Assembly (NCBI GenBank): GCA_005240015.1
Contig: SBBV01000078.1
Coordinates: forward strand, 1-11,952
DNA from: Candidatus Odyssella thessalonicensis
GTDB taxonomy: Bacteria > Pseudomonadota > Alphaproteobacteria > Bin65
Length of the DNA stretch: 11,952 nt
Direction of reading: 5' to 3'
This document shows, piece by piece, positions 1 through 6,217 of this stretch. The notes below the pieces were generated by a model. That model did not search any database. It saw only the letters and a program-made list of their open reading frames with translations, and had not been told where the DNA came from. A program made the position numbers and the translations under genes. The first letter of the stretch is position 1. The number at the start of each line of letters is the position of its first letter.

Positions 1-105
1 CATCGACGCTGCGCATCGCCTCGATCAGCTCGATGTAGCCCTTCTCGGCGACGAGGCGCCCGACCATGAGGATCACGGCATCGCCGTCGCCCGCCCCGAG
101 AGCGC
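1..105 (-). pseudogene. Inverted internal fragment of the same glycosyltransferase
   Basis: Read on the - strand, 105 to 1 encodes a sequence rich in GT4 hallmarks: SALGAGDGDAVILMVGRL, then VAEKGYIELIEAMRSVD. It contains the Arg (56-58) and Lys (41-43) of the GRL..EKG motif that binds the donor phosphates in GT-B enzymes. The last residues, RSVD, are exactly where the + strand copy resumes (LRSVDARLW). Flipping 16-105 joins everything in one frame and reads S-T-L-R-S-A-L-G through the left repeat arm. In the present orientation the + frame runs into TAG at 36-38. So this is the missing piece of the neighbouring gene lying backwards, not a separate gene. Whether it is a real inversion or a contig-end fold-back cannot be settled without sequence further left. 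Confidence 0.75.
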
Positions 106-120
106 TGCGCAGCGTCGATG
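1..120. repeat. Perfect 15-bp inverted repeat flanking a 90-bp inverted segment
   Basis: Bases 1-15 (catcgacgctgcgca) are the exact reverse complement of 106-120 (tgcgcagcgtcgatg), with 90 bp (30 codons) between. The right arm overlaps a 12-bp palindrome, cgctgcgcagcg, at 103-114. Because the spacer is a multiple of three, inversion between the arms keeps the downstream reading frame. The repeat might continue left of the window, which would favour a fold-back artefact. Confidence 0.8.
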
Positions 121-602
121 CGCGACTCTGGCTCGTCGGCGAGCGCCTCGAAAGCGACCACGCCGACCCGGTCGATGCCGCCATGCGCGCGGCCGAGACC
201 GACCCGGTGCTGAAGCAGCGCGTGCGCTTCCTGGGCTATCGCGGTGACGTTCCGGCGCTGATGCGCGCGGCCGACATTTACACGCTGCCATCGCATCGCG
301 AGGGCATGCCGCGCTCGGTGATCGAAGCGATGATGACCGGGCTGCCCGTGGTCGGCACCGATATCCGCGGCACGCGCGAGGAAGTGGTGGAGGGCGAGAC
401 CGGCACGCTCGTGCCGGTCAAGGATGCCGCGGCGCTTGCCGCGGCCCTCTTGCGCTTGGTGCGCGATCCCAAGCTGCGAGCGGGCTGGGGCGCCAAGGGG
501 CGCGAACGCGCGCTCGCGCTCTATCGCGAAGACCTCGTGATCGCGCGCCAGCTCGTGATGCTGGGCCTCCAGCCCCTTCGAGTGGCAGCAGCAAACCTCT
601 GA
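105..602 (+). CDS. GT4-family glycosyltransferase, C-terminal part (5' part disrupted by an inversion)
   Basis: This is the C-terminal half of a GT-B glycosyltransferase of the GT4 / glycos_transf_1 type, which moves a sugar from a nucleotide donor to an acceptor, probably during cytoplasmic-side surface polysaccharide assembly. Visible marks are the stretch LRSVDARLWLVGE at the start and the E-x7-E donor-binding motif (Glu codons at 300-302 and 324-326, inside HREGMPRSVIEAM). The typical GT4 segment GLPVVGTDIRGTREEVVEG follows, then a C-terminal helical region. An open frame can be read from ATG 66, but its first 13 residues come from DNA lying backwards, so that start is spurious. The true upstream codons, including VGRLVAEKG, lie inverted at 1-105. 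The stop is TGA 600-602, about 105 bp before the first kinase. Family assignment is firm; the sugar specificity cannot be read. Confidence 0.85.
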   Translation: MRSVDARLWLVGERLESDHADPVDAAMRAAETDPVLKQRVRFLGYRGDVPALMRAADIYTLPSHREGMPRSVIEAMMTGLPVVGTDIRGTREEVVEGETGTLVPVKDAAALAAALLRLVRDPKLRAGWGAKGRERALALYREDLVIARQLVMLGLQPLRVAAANL

Positions 603-646
603 AATTGCATTGCTTTACCGGCGGCCTTCGCAAATCTGCCGCAGCG

Positions 647-661
647 TTTATCGATTCTTAA
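647..661 (+). promoter_or_regulatory. CtrA-like box upstream of the first kinase gene
   Basis: The gap 603-707 holds TTTA-N7-TTAA (647-650 and 658-661, followed by C), one mismatch from the alphaproteobacterial CtrA consensus TTAA-N7-TTAA. The spacer contains GATTC (653-657), which fits the CcrM methylation site GANTC. The box ends 46 bp before the ATG at 708. The match is by eye only; binding is an inference. I see no convincing -35/-10 pair nearby. Confidence 0.4.
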
Positions 662-707
662 CTATGGGAAAGATATTTCAGCGCGTCCTCACGAGCGACG
701 GGCGCGC

Positions 708-2426
708 ATGCGTCAGCGGCTCCTCATTCCCGGTGTCGGCATCCTTTTCGCCGCGGCCGTCGCGTCGGCGTTCGGTCTCGACGCGATCACGAGCTATCGC
801 GAGCGCGTCGAGGCGGTCGAACGCGAAACGCGCAACATGGCCGCACTGCTTGCCGATCAGGCACGGCAGCTCGTCTCCGGCACCGATCAGACGCTGCGCG
901 TTGCCGTGCTTGCCTACGACGATTGGCTCAACGACCCGCGCCGCTCGACCGAAACCGGCTACCGCATGCTGAAGTCGATCGAGGGCGGATCGGACGCCGT
1001 CGACTCGCTCAACTGGTTCGACACGCGCGGCGAGCGCGTCGCGAGTTCGTCGGCGTCCGCCCCGCCCCCGCTCAACATCCGCGACCGCGAGCCCTTCCAC
1101 GTGCACACCGAGCGCGCGAACGTCGGCATGTTCATGGCCTCGCCGCTCCAGGCGCGCACGCGCGATGATCTCATCGCGGTGGTCTCGCGGCGGATCGACA
1201 GCCCGCACGGCGAGTTCGCGGGCGTGGCGACCGCCATACTCAACATGTCGTACCTCCAGCAGGTGCTGCGGCGCTATCGCACCCTCGCCGGCGTCCACGT
1301 CTCGCTCTACATGCGCAACGGGTTGTACGTCGCGCACTATCCCAACCCCGAATCGCGGATGGGCCGAGACAATGCGCACACGCAGCTCTTCCGCGAAGAG
1401 CTGCCCAAGGCCGAATCCGGCACCTATCACGGCTTCGCCCAGGTTTCGCGCGAGCACCGCATCTTCAGCTATCAAGCGGTCACCGGCTATCCGCTCGTGG
1501 CGCAGGTGAGCATGTCGCGCGCCACTGCCCTGGCGCCCTGGTACAACCGGATCCGGCTCACCGGCGGGCTCGCCGTGCTCGCCATCGCCGCCGCGGCGGT
1601 CGCGACGGCGCTGATCTACCGTCAGACCCGGCGGCTCGACGCCGAGCGCCAGCGCGCGGTCGACGCCCAGTTCGCGGCCGAGGACGCGAGCCGCAGCAAG
1701 TCCGAATTCCTCGCGCATATGAGCCACGAGTTGCGCACGCCCATGAACGCCGTCATCGGCTTCACCGAGATGATGACGAAGGAGGTGTTCGGTCCGATCG
1801 GCTCCGCGAAGTACCGCGAGTATCTTGCCGACATCGCGATGAGCGGACAGCACCTGCTGCACGTCGTCAACAGCGTGCTCGACCTCGCCAAGGTAGAGGC
1901 GGGCAAGTGGGAGATGGAGGAGGAGCCGGTCCCGCTCGCCGCATTCTGCGTCAGCACGGCGCAGATGGTCCGCGAGCGAGCACGTGCGGCGAGCATCACC
2001 GTCGACATCGACCGGAGCGGGCCACCGGTGATCGTCCGCGCCGATCCGCGCCTGCTGCGCCAGATCCTGCTCAATCTCGTCATCAACAGCATCAAGTTCA
2101 CCGAAGCGGGCGGCCGCGTTTCGCTCGGCTGGTCGCTGCGCGAGGACGGCGGCCTTGCGCTCGAGGTGCGCGACACCGGCGTCGGCATGTCCGCCGAGGA
2201 CGCCAACCGCGTGCTGCAGCCGTTCGGCTGCGGCTCCGCGCTGTTGGCCCGCACGCGGCATGAAACCGGGCTCGGATTGCCGCTCTGCAAACGCTTCGCC
2301 GAAATGCACGGCGGCTCGCTCGCCATCGCGAGCGCGCTCGGCCAGGGCACGCGCGTGACGGTGTCGTTCCCCAAGGAGCGGGTGGTCGCGAGCGCCCCGG
2401 CGCGCAGCGCCGCCCTCGCCGCCTGA
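708..2426 (+). CDS. Membrane sensor histidine kinase 1 (double-Cache-like sensor, PleC/PdhS-like core)
   Basis: This 572-residue inner-membrane sensor kinase would autophosphorylate a His and pass the phosphate to an unknown response regulator. TM1 lies at about residues 5-24. A periplasmic Cache/PDC-like sensor covers about 30-280 (segments such as SGTYHGFAQVSREHRIFSY and GYPLVAQVSMSRATALAPW). TM2 is at about 284-305, followed by a short charged linker. HisKA has the H-box FLAHMSHELRTPMNAVIGF with phospho-acceptor His340, then FGPIGSAKYREYL and SGQHLLHVVN, a pattern seen in PleC/DivJ/PdhS-type kinases. The ATPase domain has an N-box (Asn460), G1 DTGVGM (Asp489) and G2 GLGLPLCKRF, so it looks active. 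No in-frame ATG, GTG or TTG lies between 657 and the ATG at 708. The Shine-Dalgarno is weak. It has no receiver or PAS domain and no adjacent regulator. The tail ends ALAA. The ligand is unknown. Confidence 0.9.
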   Translation: MRQRLLIPGVGILFAAAVASAFGLDAITSYRERVEAVERETRNMAALLADQARQLVSGTDQTLRVAVLAYDDWLNDPRRSTETGYRMLKSIEGGSDAVDSLNWFDTRGERVASSSASAPPPLNIRDREPFHVHTERANVGMFMASPLQARTRDDLIAVVSRRIDSPHGEFAGVATAILNMSYLQQVLRRYRTLAGVHVSLYMRNGLYVAHYPNPESRMGRDNAHTQLFREELPKAESGTYHGFAQVSREHRIFSYQAVTGYPLVAQVSMSRATALAPWYNRIRLTGGLAVLAIAAAAVATALIYRQTRRLDAERQRAVDAQFAAEDASRSKSEFLAHMSHELRTPMNAVIGFTEMMTKEVFGPIGSAKYREYLADIAMSGQHLLHVVNSVLDLAKVEAGKWEMEEEPVPLAAFCVSTAQMVRERARAASITVDIDRSGPPVIVRADPRLLRQILLNLVINSIKFTEAGGRVSLGWSLREDGGLALEVRDTGVGMSAEDANRVLQPFGCGSALLARTRHETGLGLPLCKRFAEMHGGSLAIASALGQGTRVTVSFPKERVVASAPARSAALAA

Positions 2427-2449
2427 GGCACGCGCCTCATATTTTGTTA
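2424..2449 (+). terminator. Probable intrinsic terminator of kinase gene 1
   Basis: The inverted repeat tgaggc (2424-2429), loop acgc, gcctca (2434-2439) is followed by the T-rich run tattttgtt. The left arm includes the TGA stop codon of kinase 1. A 6-bp stem with a U-rich tail fits a compact rho-independent terminator. It implies that kinase 2 has its own promoter rather than being co-transcribed. The stem is short, so confidence is moderate. Confidence 0.5.
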
Positions 2450-2454
2450 ACCAA
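2447..2454 (+). promoter_or_regulatory. CtrA half-site-like box upstream of kinase gene 2
   Basis: TTAACCAA lies 46 bp before the GTG at 2501, nearly the same distance as the box before kinase 1. It differs in one base from TTAACCAT, which I recall as a CtrA half-site. No good second TTAA lies seven bases to either side. The surroundings (2440-2470) are strikingly AT-rich compared with the coding DNA. Promoter function is inferred. Confidence 0.3.
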
Positions 2455-2500
2455 AGAATTCGTAAATTTGCCCATCCCAGCTGGCCCGAGGCCTTCGGCT

Positions 2501-4207
2501 GTGCGCGAACGCCTGACCATCTTGAGCGCGGGCGCGTTTTTCGCCCTCGGCGTCGTCGGCGCCTTCAGCCTCGACGCGGTGACGAGCCATCGCGAGCGCA
2601 TCGCAGGCGCCGAACGCGAGACTCGCAACATCGCGGCGCTCGTGGCCGAACAGAGCCGCCAGCTCTTTGCCTCCGCCGACCAGACGCTGAAAGCGGCGAT
2701 CCTCGTGCGCAATGAATGGGTGAGCGATCCGGCGCGGACGCCCGAATCGGGCTACCGCATGATCCGCGCGCTCGAGGGCAGCTCGGACTTCATCAGCCAG
2801 ATCGTTTGGACCGACGCTTCCGGCAAGGTGCAGGTGTCGTCGGCCACCGACCGGCCGCCGCCGCTCGATATGTCGAGGCACGCGCATTTCCAGTTCCACG
2901 TCGATCGCCTCGGCGGCGGTCTTTACATCAGCGCGCCGTTTCGCGGTCAGGTCGGCGGCGCTTGGCTCATCGTGGTCACGCGCCGCATCGATACCGCCGA
3001 CGACGTATTCGTGGGCGTTGCCGCCGGGGCGATCAGCCCGGCCTATCTCGAGCGCATGCTTGAGCGCTTTCACCTCGCCGGAAACGTAAACATCTCGCTG
3101 TTTCGCCGCGACGGGCGATATCTCTCGCGCTTCCCCGACGCCCAGAAGAATCTCGGGCTTTCGCGCGCCTCCGGACGCCTGTTCGGCGAAAAATTGCCGT
3201 TTGCGCCCTCCGGCACGTTTCATGCCGCGTCGACCAGCACCGGCGAGGAGCGCATCTTCAGCTATCGCACGCTGGAGGGGTTTCCGCTCGTCGTCTCGGT
3301 CAGCATGACGCGCGCGACGGCGCTGGCACCCTGGCACAACCGCATCCGCATCACCGGGATGGTGACGGCGCTTGCGCTGCTCGGCGCGTTTCTCGCCATC
3401 TCGTTCCTGTGGCGGCAGTCGACGCGCGTGCGGCGCCAGGAGCGCATCGCCCAGGAGGCGCGCTTCGCCGCCGAGCACGCCAGCCGCAGCAAGTCCGAAT
3501 TCCTCGCCCACATGAGCCACGAGCTCCGCACGCCGATGAATGCCGTCATCGGCTTCACCGAGATAATCCGCAAGGAAGTGTTCGGGCCGATCGGCTCGCC
3601 CAAGTACCAGGAGTATCTGCGCGACATCGCGCTGAGCGGCCAGCACCTGCTGCACGTCGTCAACAACATCCTCGATCTGGCCAAAGTCGAGGCCGGCAAG
3701 TGGGTGATGGAGGAGACGACCTCGGATCTGCGCATGCTCTGCGAATCGACGGTGCAGATGGTGCGCGAGCGCGCGCGCTCGGCCGAGGTGAGCGTCTCCA
3801 TTGCGCCCAACGCGCCGGCCCTTTCGCTGCGCGCCGACCAGCGGCTCGTGCGCCAGATCCTCATCAACCTGCTCACCAACGGCATCAAATTCACCGAGCG
3901 CGGCGGACGCGTGACCCTCTGGTGGGCACTGACACCGCAGGGCGGCGTGGCGCTCAGCGTCTCCGACACCGGTGTCGGCATGACCGAGCAGGACCGCCGC
4001 AGCGTGCTCGAGCCCTTCGGCCGCGGCTCGGCCGAGCTGGCGCGGACCCGGCACGACACCGGCCTTGGCCTCTCCATCTGCCGGCAGTTCATCGAGATGC
4101 ACCGCGGGCGCATGGAGATCGAGAGCGAGCTCGGCAGGGGGACGACCGTGACCGTGACCATGCCGCCCGAGCGCGTGACCGTGAGCCACGCCGTCGCCGC
4201 GGCGTGA
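2501..4207 (+). CDS. Membrane sensor histidine kinase 2 (same architecture as kinase 1)
   Basis: This 568-residue paralogue of the preceding kinase has TM1 at about residues 6-25, a periplasmic Cache/PDC-like sensor at about 30-280, and TM2 at about 284-304. The linker is RRQERIAQEARFAAEHASRS. The HisKA H-box FLAHMSHELRTPMNAVIGF carries His340, and the ATPase has an N-box (INLLTNGIKFT), DTGVGM and GLGLSICRQF. I chose GTG 2501 over the longer frame from TTG 2444. GTG 2501 has a GAGG ribosome site (2488-2491) nine bases upstream, its product aligns residue for residue with kinase 1, and it puts the phospho-acceptor at residue 340 in both. The longer form would swallow the AT-rich upstream box. 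The kinase core is nearly identical to kinase 1 even at DNA level, while the sensor has diverged, which suggests the same partner but a different signal. The tail ends AVAAA. Confidence 0.9.
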   Translation: MRERLTILSAGAFFALGVVGAFSLDAVTSHRERIAGAERETRNIAALVAEQSRQLFASADQTLKAAILVRNEWVSDPARTPESGYRMIRALEGSSDFISQIVWTDASGKVQVSSATDRPPPLDMSRHAHFQFHVDRLGGGLYISAPFRGQVGGAWLIVVTRRIDTADDVFVGVAAGAISPAYLERMLERFHLAGNVNISLFRRDGRYLSRFPDAQKNLGLSRASGRLFGEKLPFAPSGTFHAASTSTGEERIFSYRTLEGFPLVVSVSMTRATALAPWHNRIRITGMVTALALLGAFLAISFLWRQSTRVRRQERIAQEARFAAEHASRSKSEFLAHMSHELRTPMNAVIGFTEIIRKEVFGPIGSPKYQEYLRDIALSGQHLLHVVNNILDLAKVEAGKWVMEETTSDLRMLCESTVQMVRERARSAEVSVSIAPNAPALSLRADQRLVRQILINLLTNGIKFTERGGRVTLWWALTPQGGVALSVSDTGVGMTEQDRRSVLEPFGRGSAELARTRHDTGLGLSICRQFIEMHRGRMEIESELGRGTTVTVTMPPERVTVSHAVAAA

Positions 4208-4236
4208 CGGCGGGACCGGGCGCCAAGCCACCCGGC

Positions 4237-4254
4237 TTACCCTTTCTTAAGCAT
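4237..4254 (+). promoter_or_regulatory. AT-rich CtrA-half-site-like box upstream of kinase gene 3
   Basis: TTAC-N6-TTAA (4237-4240 and 4247-4250) continues as TTAAGCAT (4247-4254), one base from TTAACCAT. It lies 51 bp before ATG 4306. A GATTC (GANTC) site follows at 4274-4278. The spacing is off the CtrA consensus (6 instead of 7), so this is the weakest of the three boxes. Its value is the repeated position before each paralogue. Confidence 0.25.
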
Positions 4255-4305
4255 GTTGGTCTTTAGTGGCGGCGATTCGCCCTCCCTCAGCCTTGGGCCG
4301 TGGCC

Positions 4306-6075
4306 ATGAACGAGCACAAGACGATCGTCGGTGTAGGAGCGTTTTTCATCGCTGGGGTCATCGCCGCGTTCGGCGTCGATGCGTACAACAGCCACCGGGA
4401 AAGCATCGCCGACGCCGAGCGCGAGACGCGCAGCGTCGCGGCTCTCGTTTCCGAGCAGGTCCGCCACATGTTCGAGGCGGCGAACGGCACATTCCGTGCC
4501 GCGATGCTGCTGAACACCGAGTGGCGCGAGGATGCCCAGCGCAGCGCCGCGTCCGGCTACCGTCTGGTGAAGGCGTTCGAGCTCGGCTCGGAATTCCTGA
4601 TCCGCGTGGCCTGGACCGACGACAACGGCGATATCGTCGTCTCGTCCGAGGGGCCCAAGCCGGCGCGGCTCAACATCGCCAACCGGCCCTTCTTCTACCG
4701 CCACATGGACCGCGTCGCGACCGACATGTTCGTCAGCGCGCCGTTCTTGCCGCGCGCCAACGAGTTCCAGGGCGTCGGGAGCGATGGCGGCTGGATCGCC
4801 ACGATCTCGCGCCGGATCGAGACGCCGAACGACGAATTCCGCGGCGTCGTGCTGGGTGCCGTCAGCCCCTCGTATCTCAGCCGCACGCTCGAGCGCCACT
4901 TTACCGCGAGCAAGGTCTCGGTTTCGGTCTATCTGAGCGACGGCCGCTATTTCGCACGGCACCCGGACTTTGAAAAGCACGCCGGCCAGGATCGCTCGAA
5001 ATCAGCGCTGTTCCGCGAGCATCTGCCCAACGCGCCGCAGGGCACGCTGCACGATCGCTCGCGAAGCACCGGCCAAGAGCGGATCCGCAGCTACCAGACC
5101 GTCGACGGCTACCCGCTCGTGGTGAGCATCGGGATGCCGCGGAGCGCGGCGCTGGCGCCCTGGTTCAACCGGATTCGCGTCACCGGAATCTTCACGCTGC
5201 TGGCGGTCTTGGGCGGCATCGTGGCGACCTGGTTCATCTGGCGCCAATCGGCCCGCGTGCACCGCCAGGAGCGCATCGCGCAGGAGGCGCGCCGCGCTGC
5301 CGAGCAGGCCGCCGCCGATCTCGAGCGCTCGAACCGCGAGCTCGACGACTTCGCCTACGTCGCCTCGCACGACTTGAAGGCGCCGCTGCGCGGCATCCAC
5401 AACTACGCGAACTTCCTGCAGGAAGACTACGCCGAAAAGCTCGATGACGACGGCAAGGCCAAGCTCCAGACCCTCGGCAAGCTCGCCAAGCGCATGGAGG
5501 ATATCATCAACGACCTGCTCACCTTCTCGCGCGTGGGGCGGACCGAGTTGAGCTTTGCCGACACCGACTTGAACGCGGTGGTGGCGGACGTCGTCGAGGC
5601 AAACCGCGTCTTCCTCGACGAGGCCGGCGCCAAGGTCGACGTCGTGCGCCCGCTGCCGCACCTCCATTGCGACCAGGTCCGCGTGCGCGCGGTCTTCCAC
5701 AACCTCATCGTCAACGGCGTCAAGTACAACGACAACGCCGAGAAGCGCATCGCGATCACCTGGCAGGAGGGCGACGAGCCGGTCTATTCGGTGGCCGACA
5801 ACGGCATCGGCATCGCCGAGAAGCACCAGGAGCGCGTGTTCGGCATCTTCAAGCGGCTCCACGGCGCCGACAGCAAGTATGGGGTCGGCACCGGTGCCGG
5901 GCTCGCGATCGTCAAGAAGACGATCGAACGCCACGGCGGCCGCATCTGGCTCGAATCCGAGGTGGGGCGCGGAACGACCTTCCACTTCACGCTCGGCAAG
6001 GCGCAGCCGCTCTCGGTGCCCGGGTCGCCGGCGAAGTCCGTCGAGGAGCAGCTCCCGCTCGCGGTGGCCGCGTAA
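4306..6075 (+). CDS. Membrane sensor histidine kinase 3 (homologous sensor, different kinase core)
   Basis: This 589-residue sensor kinase has a TM1-Cache/PDC-TM2 half that aligns along its length with kinases 1 and 2 (same starts, the NRIRVTG motif before TM2 at about 292-312), plus about ten extra sensor residues near PRANEFQGVGSDGG. After the linker HRQERIAQEARRAAEQ the protein changes. It has a coiled coil ADLERSNRELDDF and then the H-box AYVASHDLKAPLRGI with His355. The ATPase domain has HNLIVNGVKYND, DNGIGI and GTGAGLAIVKKTIERHGG. That core resembles phytochrome-type (Cph1-like) kinases, not the PleC-like core of its neighbours. It therefore probably phosphorylates a different partner. 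ATG 4306 aligns with the starts of the other two; an in-frame GTG at 4300 is the alternative. The tail ends LAVAA. Confidence 0.9.
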   Translation: MNEHKTIVGVGAFFIAGVIAAFGVDAYNSHRESIADAERETRSVAALVSEQVRHMFEAANGTFRAAMLLNTEWREDAQRSAASGYRLVKAFELGSEFLIRVAWTDDNGDIVVSSEGPKPARLNIANRPFFYRHMDRVATDMFVSAPFLPRANEFQGVGSDGGWIATISRRIETPNDEFRGVVLGAVSPSYLSRTLERHFTASKVSVSVYLSDGRYFARHPDFEKHAGQDRSKSALFREHLPNAPQGTLHDRSRSTGQERIRSYQTVDGYPLVVSIGMPRSAALAPWFNRIRVTGIFTLLAVLGGIVATWFIWRQSARVHRQERIAQEARRAAEQAAADLERSNRELDDFAYVASHDLKAPLRGIHNYANFLQEDYAEKLDDDGKAKLQTLGKLAKRMEDIINDLLTFSRVGRTELSFADTDLNAVVADVVEANRVFLDEAGAKVDVVRPLPHLHCDQVRVRAVFHNLIVNGVKYNDNAEKRIAITWQEGDEPVYSVADNGIGIAEKHQERVFGIFKRLHGADSKYGVGTGAGLAIVKKTIERHGGRIWLESEVGRGTTFHFTLGKAQPLSVPGSPAKSVEEQLPLAVAA

Positions 6076-6093
6076 GGCGCGGCGGGAAGCGCG

Positions 6094-6120
6094 CGCCAGG
6101 CGGCCCCGTTCCGCCTGGCG
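6094..6120. other. Perfect 10-bp-stem hairpin after kinase 3
   Basis: cgccaggcgg (6094-6103), loop ccccgtt, ccgcctggcg (6111-6120) form a perfect stem 18 bases after the kinase 3 stop. It is followed by aaaag rather than a T run, so it is not a canonical intrinsic terminator on the + strand. It may stabilise the 3' end of the mRNA, act as a Rho-independent pause, or be part of a repeat remnant (see 6133-6151). Confidence 0.6.
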
Positions 6121-6132
6121 AAAAGAGGTCGA

Positions 6133-6151
6133 CTGGAGCCGCGCGGTCCCA
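6133..6151 (+). repeat. Solo copy of the right end of the 11599-11706 palindrome repeat
   Basis: ctggagccgcgcggtccca matches 11686-11704 (ctggaggcgcgcggtccca) at 18 of 19 positions. The one change breaks the stem that the 11.7-kb copy forms. It looks like a decayed remnant of the same dispersed intergenic repeat family. Confidence 0.5.
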
Positions 6152-6217
6152 GAAAGGCGGGAACGACACGGCCCGCTGCCTGTTTGCATTTCCGCTGCCC
6201 CCGCCTATAAGCCCGGC

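Noticed and set aside
66..104. ATG 66 as the start of the glycosyltransferase
   Set aside because: The first 13 codons are read from the wrong strand of the inverted segment; the - strand of the same bases encodes genuine GT4 sequence.
678..2309. Long open frame of 543 codons on the - strand opposite kinase 1 (also long ones at 2447-4231, 5002-6189, 7373-9619 and 9048-10739)
   Set aside because: These are antisense frames kept open by G/C in third codon positions of GC-rich genes. Their products are low-complexity His/Arg/Ala/Glu/Asp-rich with no recognisable motif, and the + strand genes carry complete, diagnostic motifs.
2444..2500. TTG 2444 as start of kinase 2
   Set aside because: GTG 2501 has a GAGG ribosome site, aligns exactly with the paralogues and places the catalytic His at residue 340 as in kinase 1.
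4225..4246. Possible terminator of kinase 2 (aagcc-accc-ggctt followed by accctttc)
   Set aside because: The 5-bp stem is too short and the tail is a mixed pyrimidine run; it might be real, but the evidence is too thin to annotate.
5879..6217. N-terminal extension of the WbpL-like transferase back to 5879
   Set aside because: It overlaps the end of kinase 3 in another frame and is Arg/Ser-rich; family-like sequence begins at ATG 6218.
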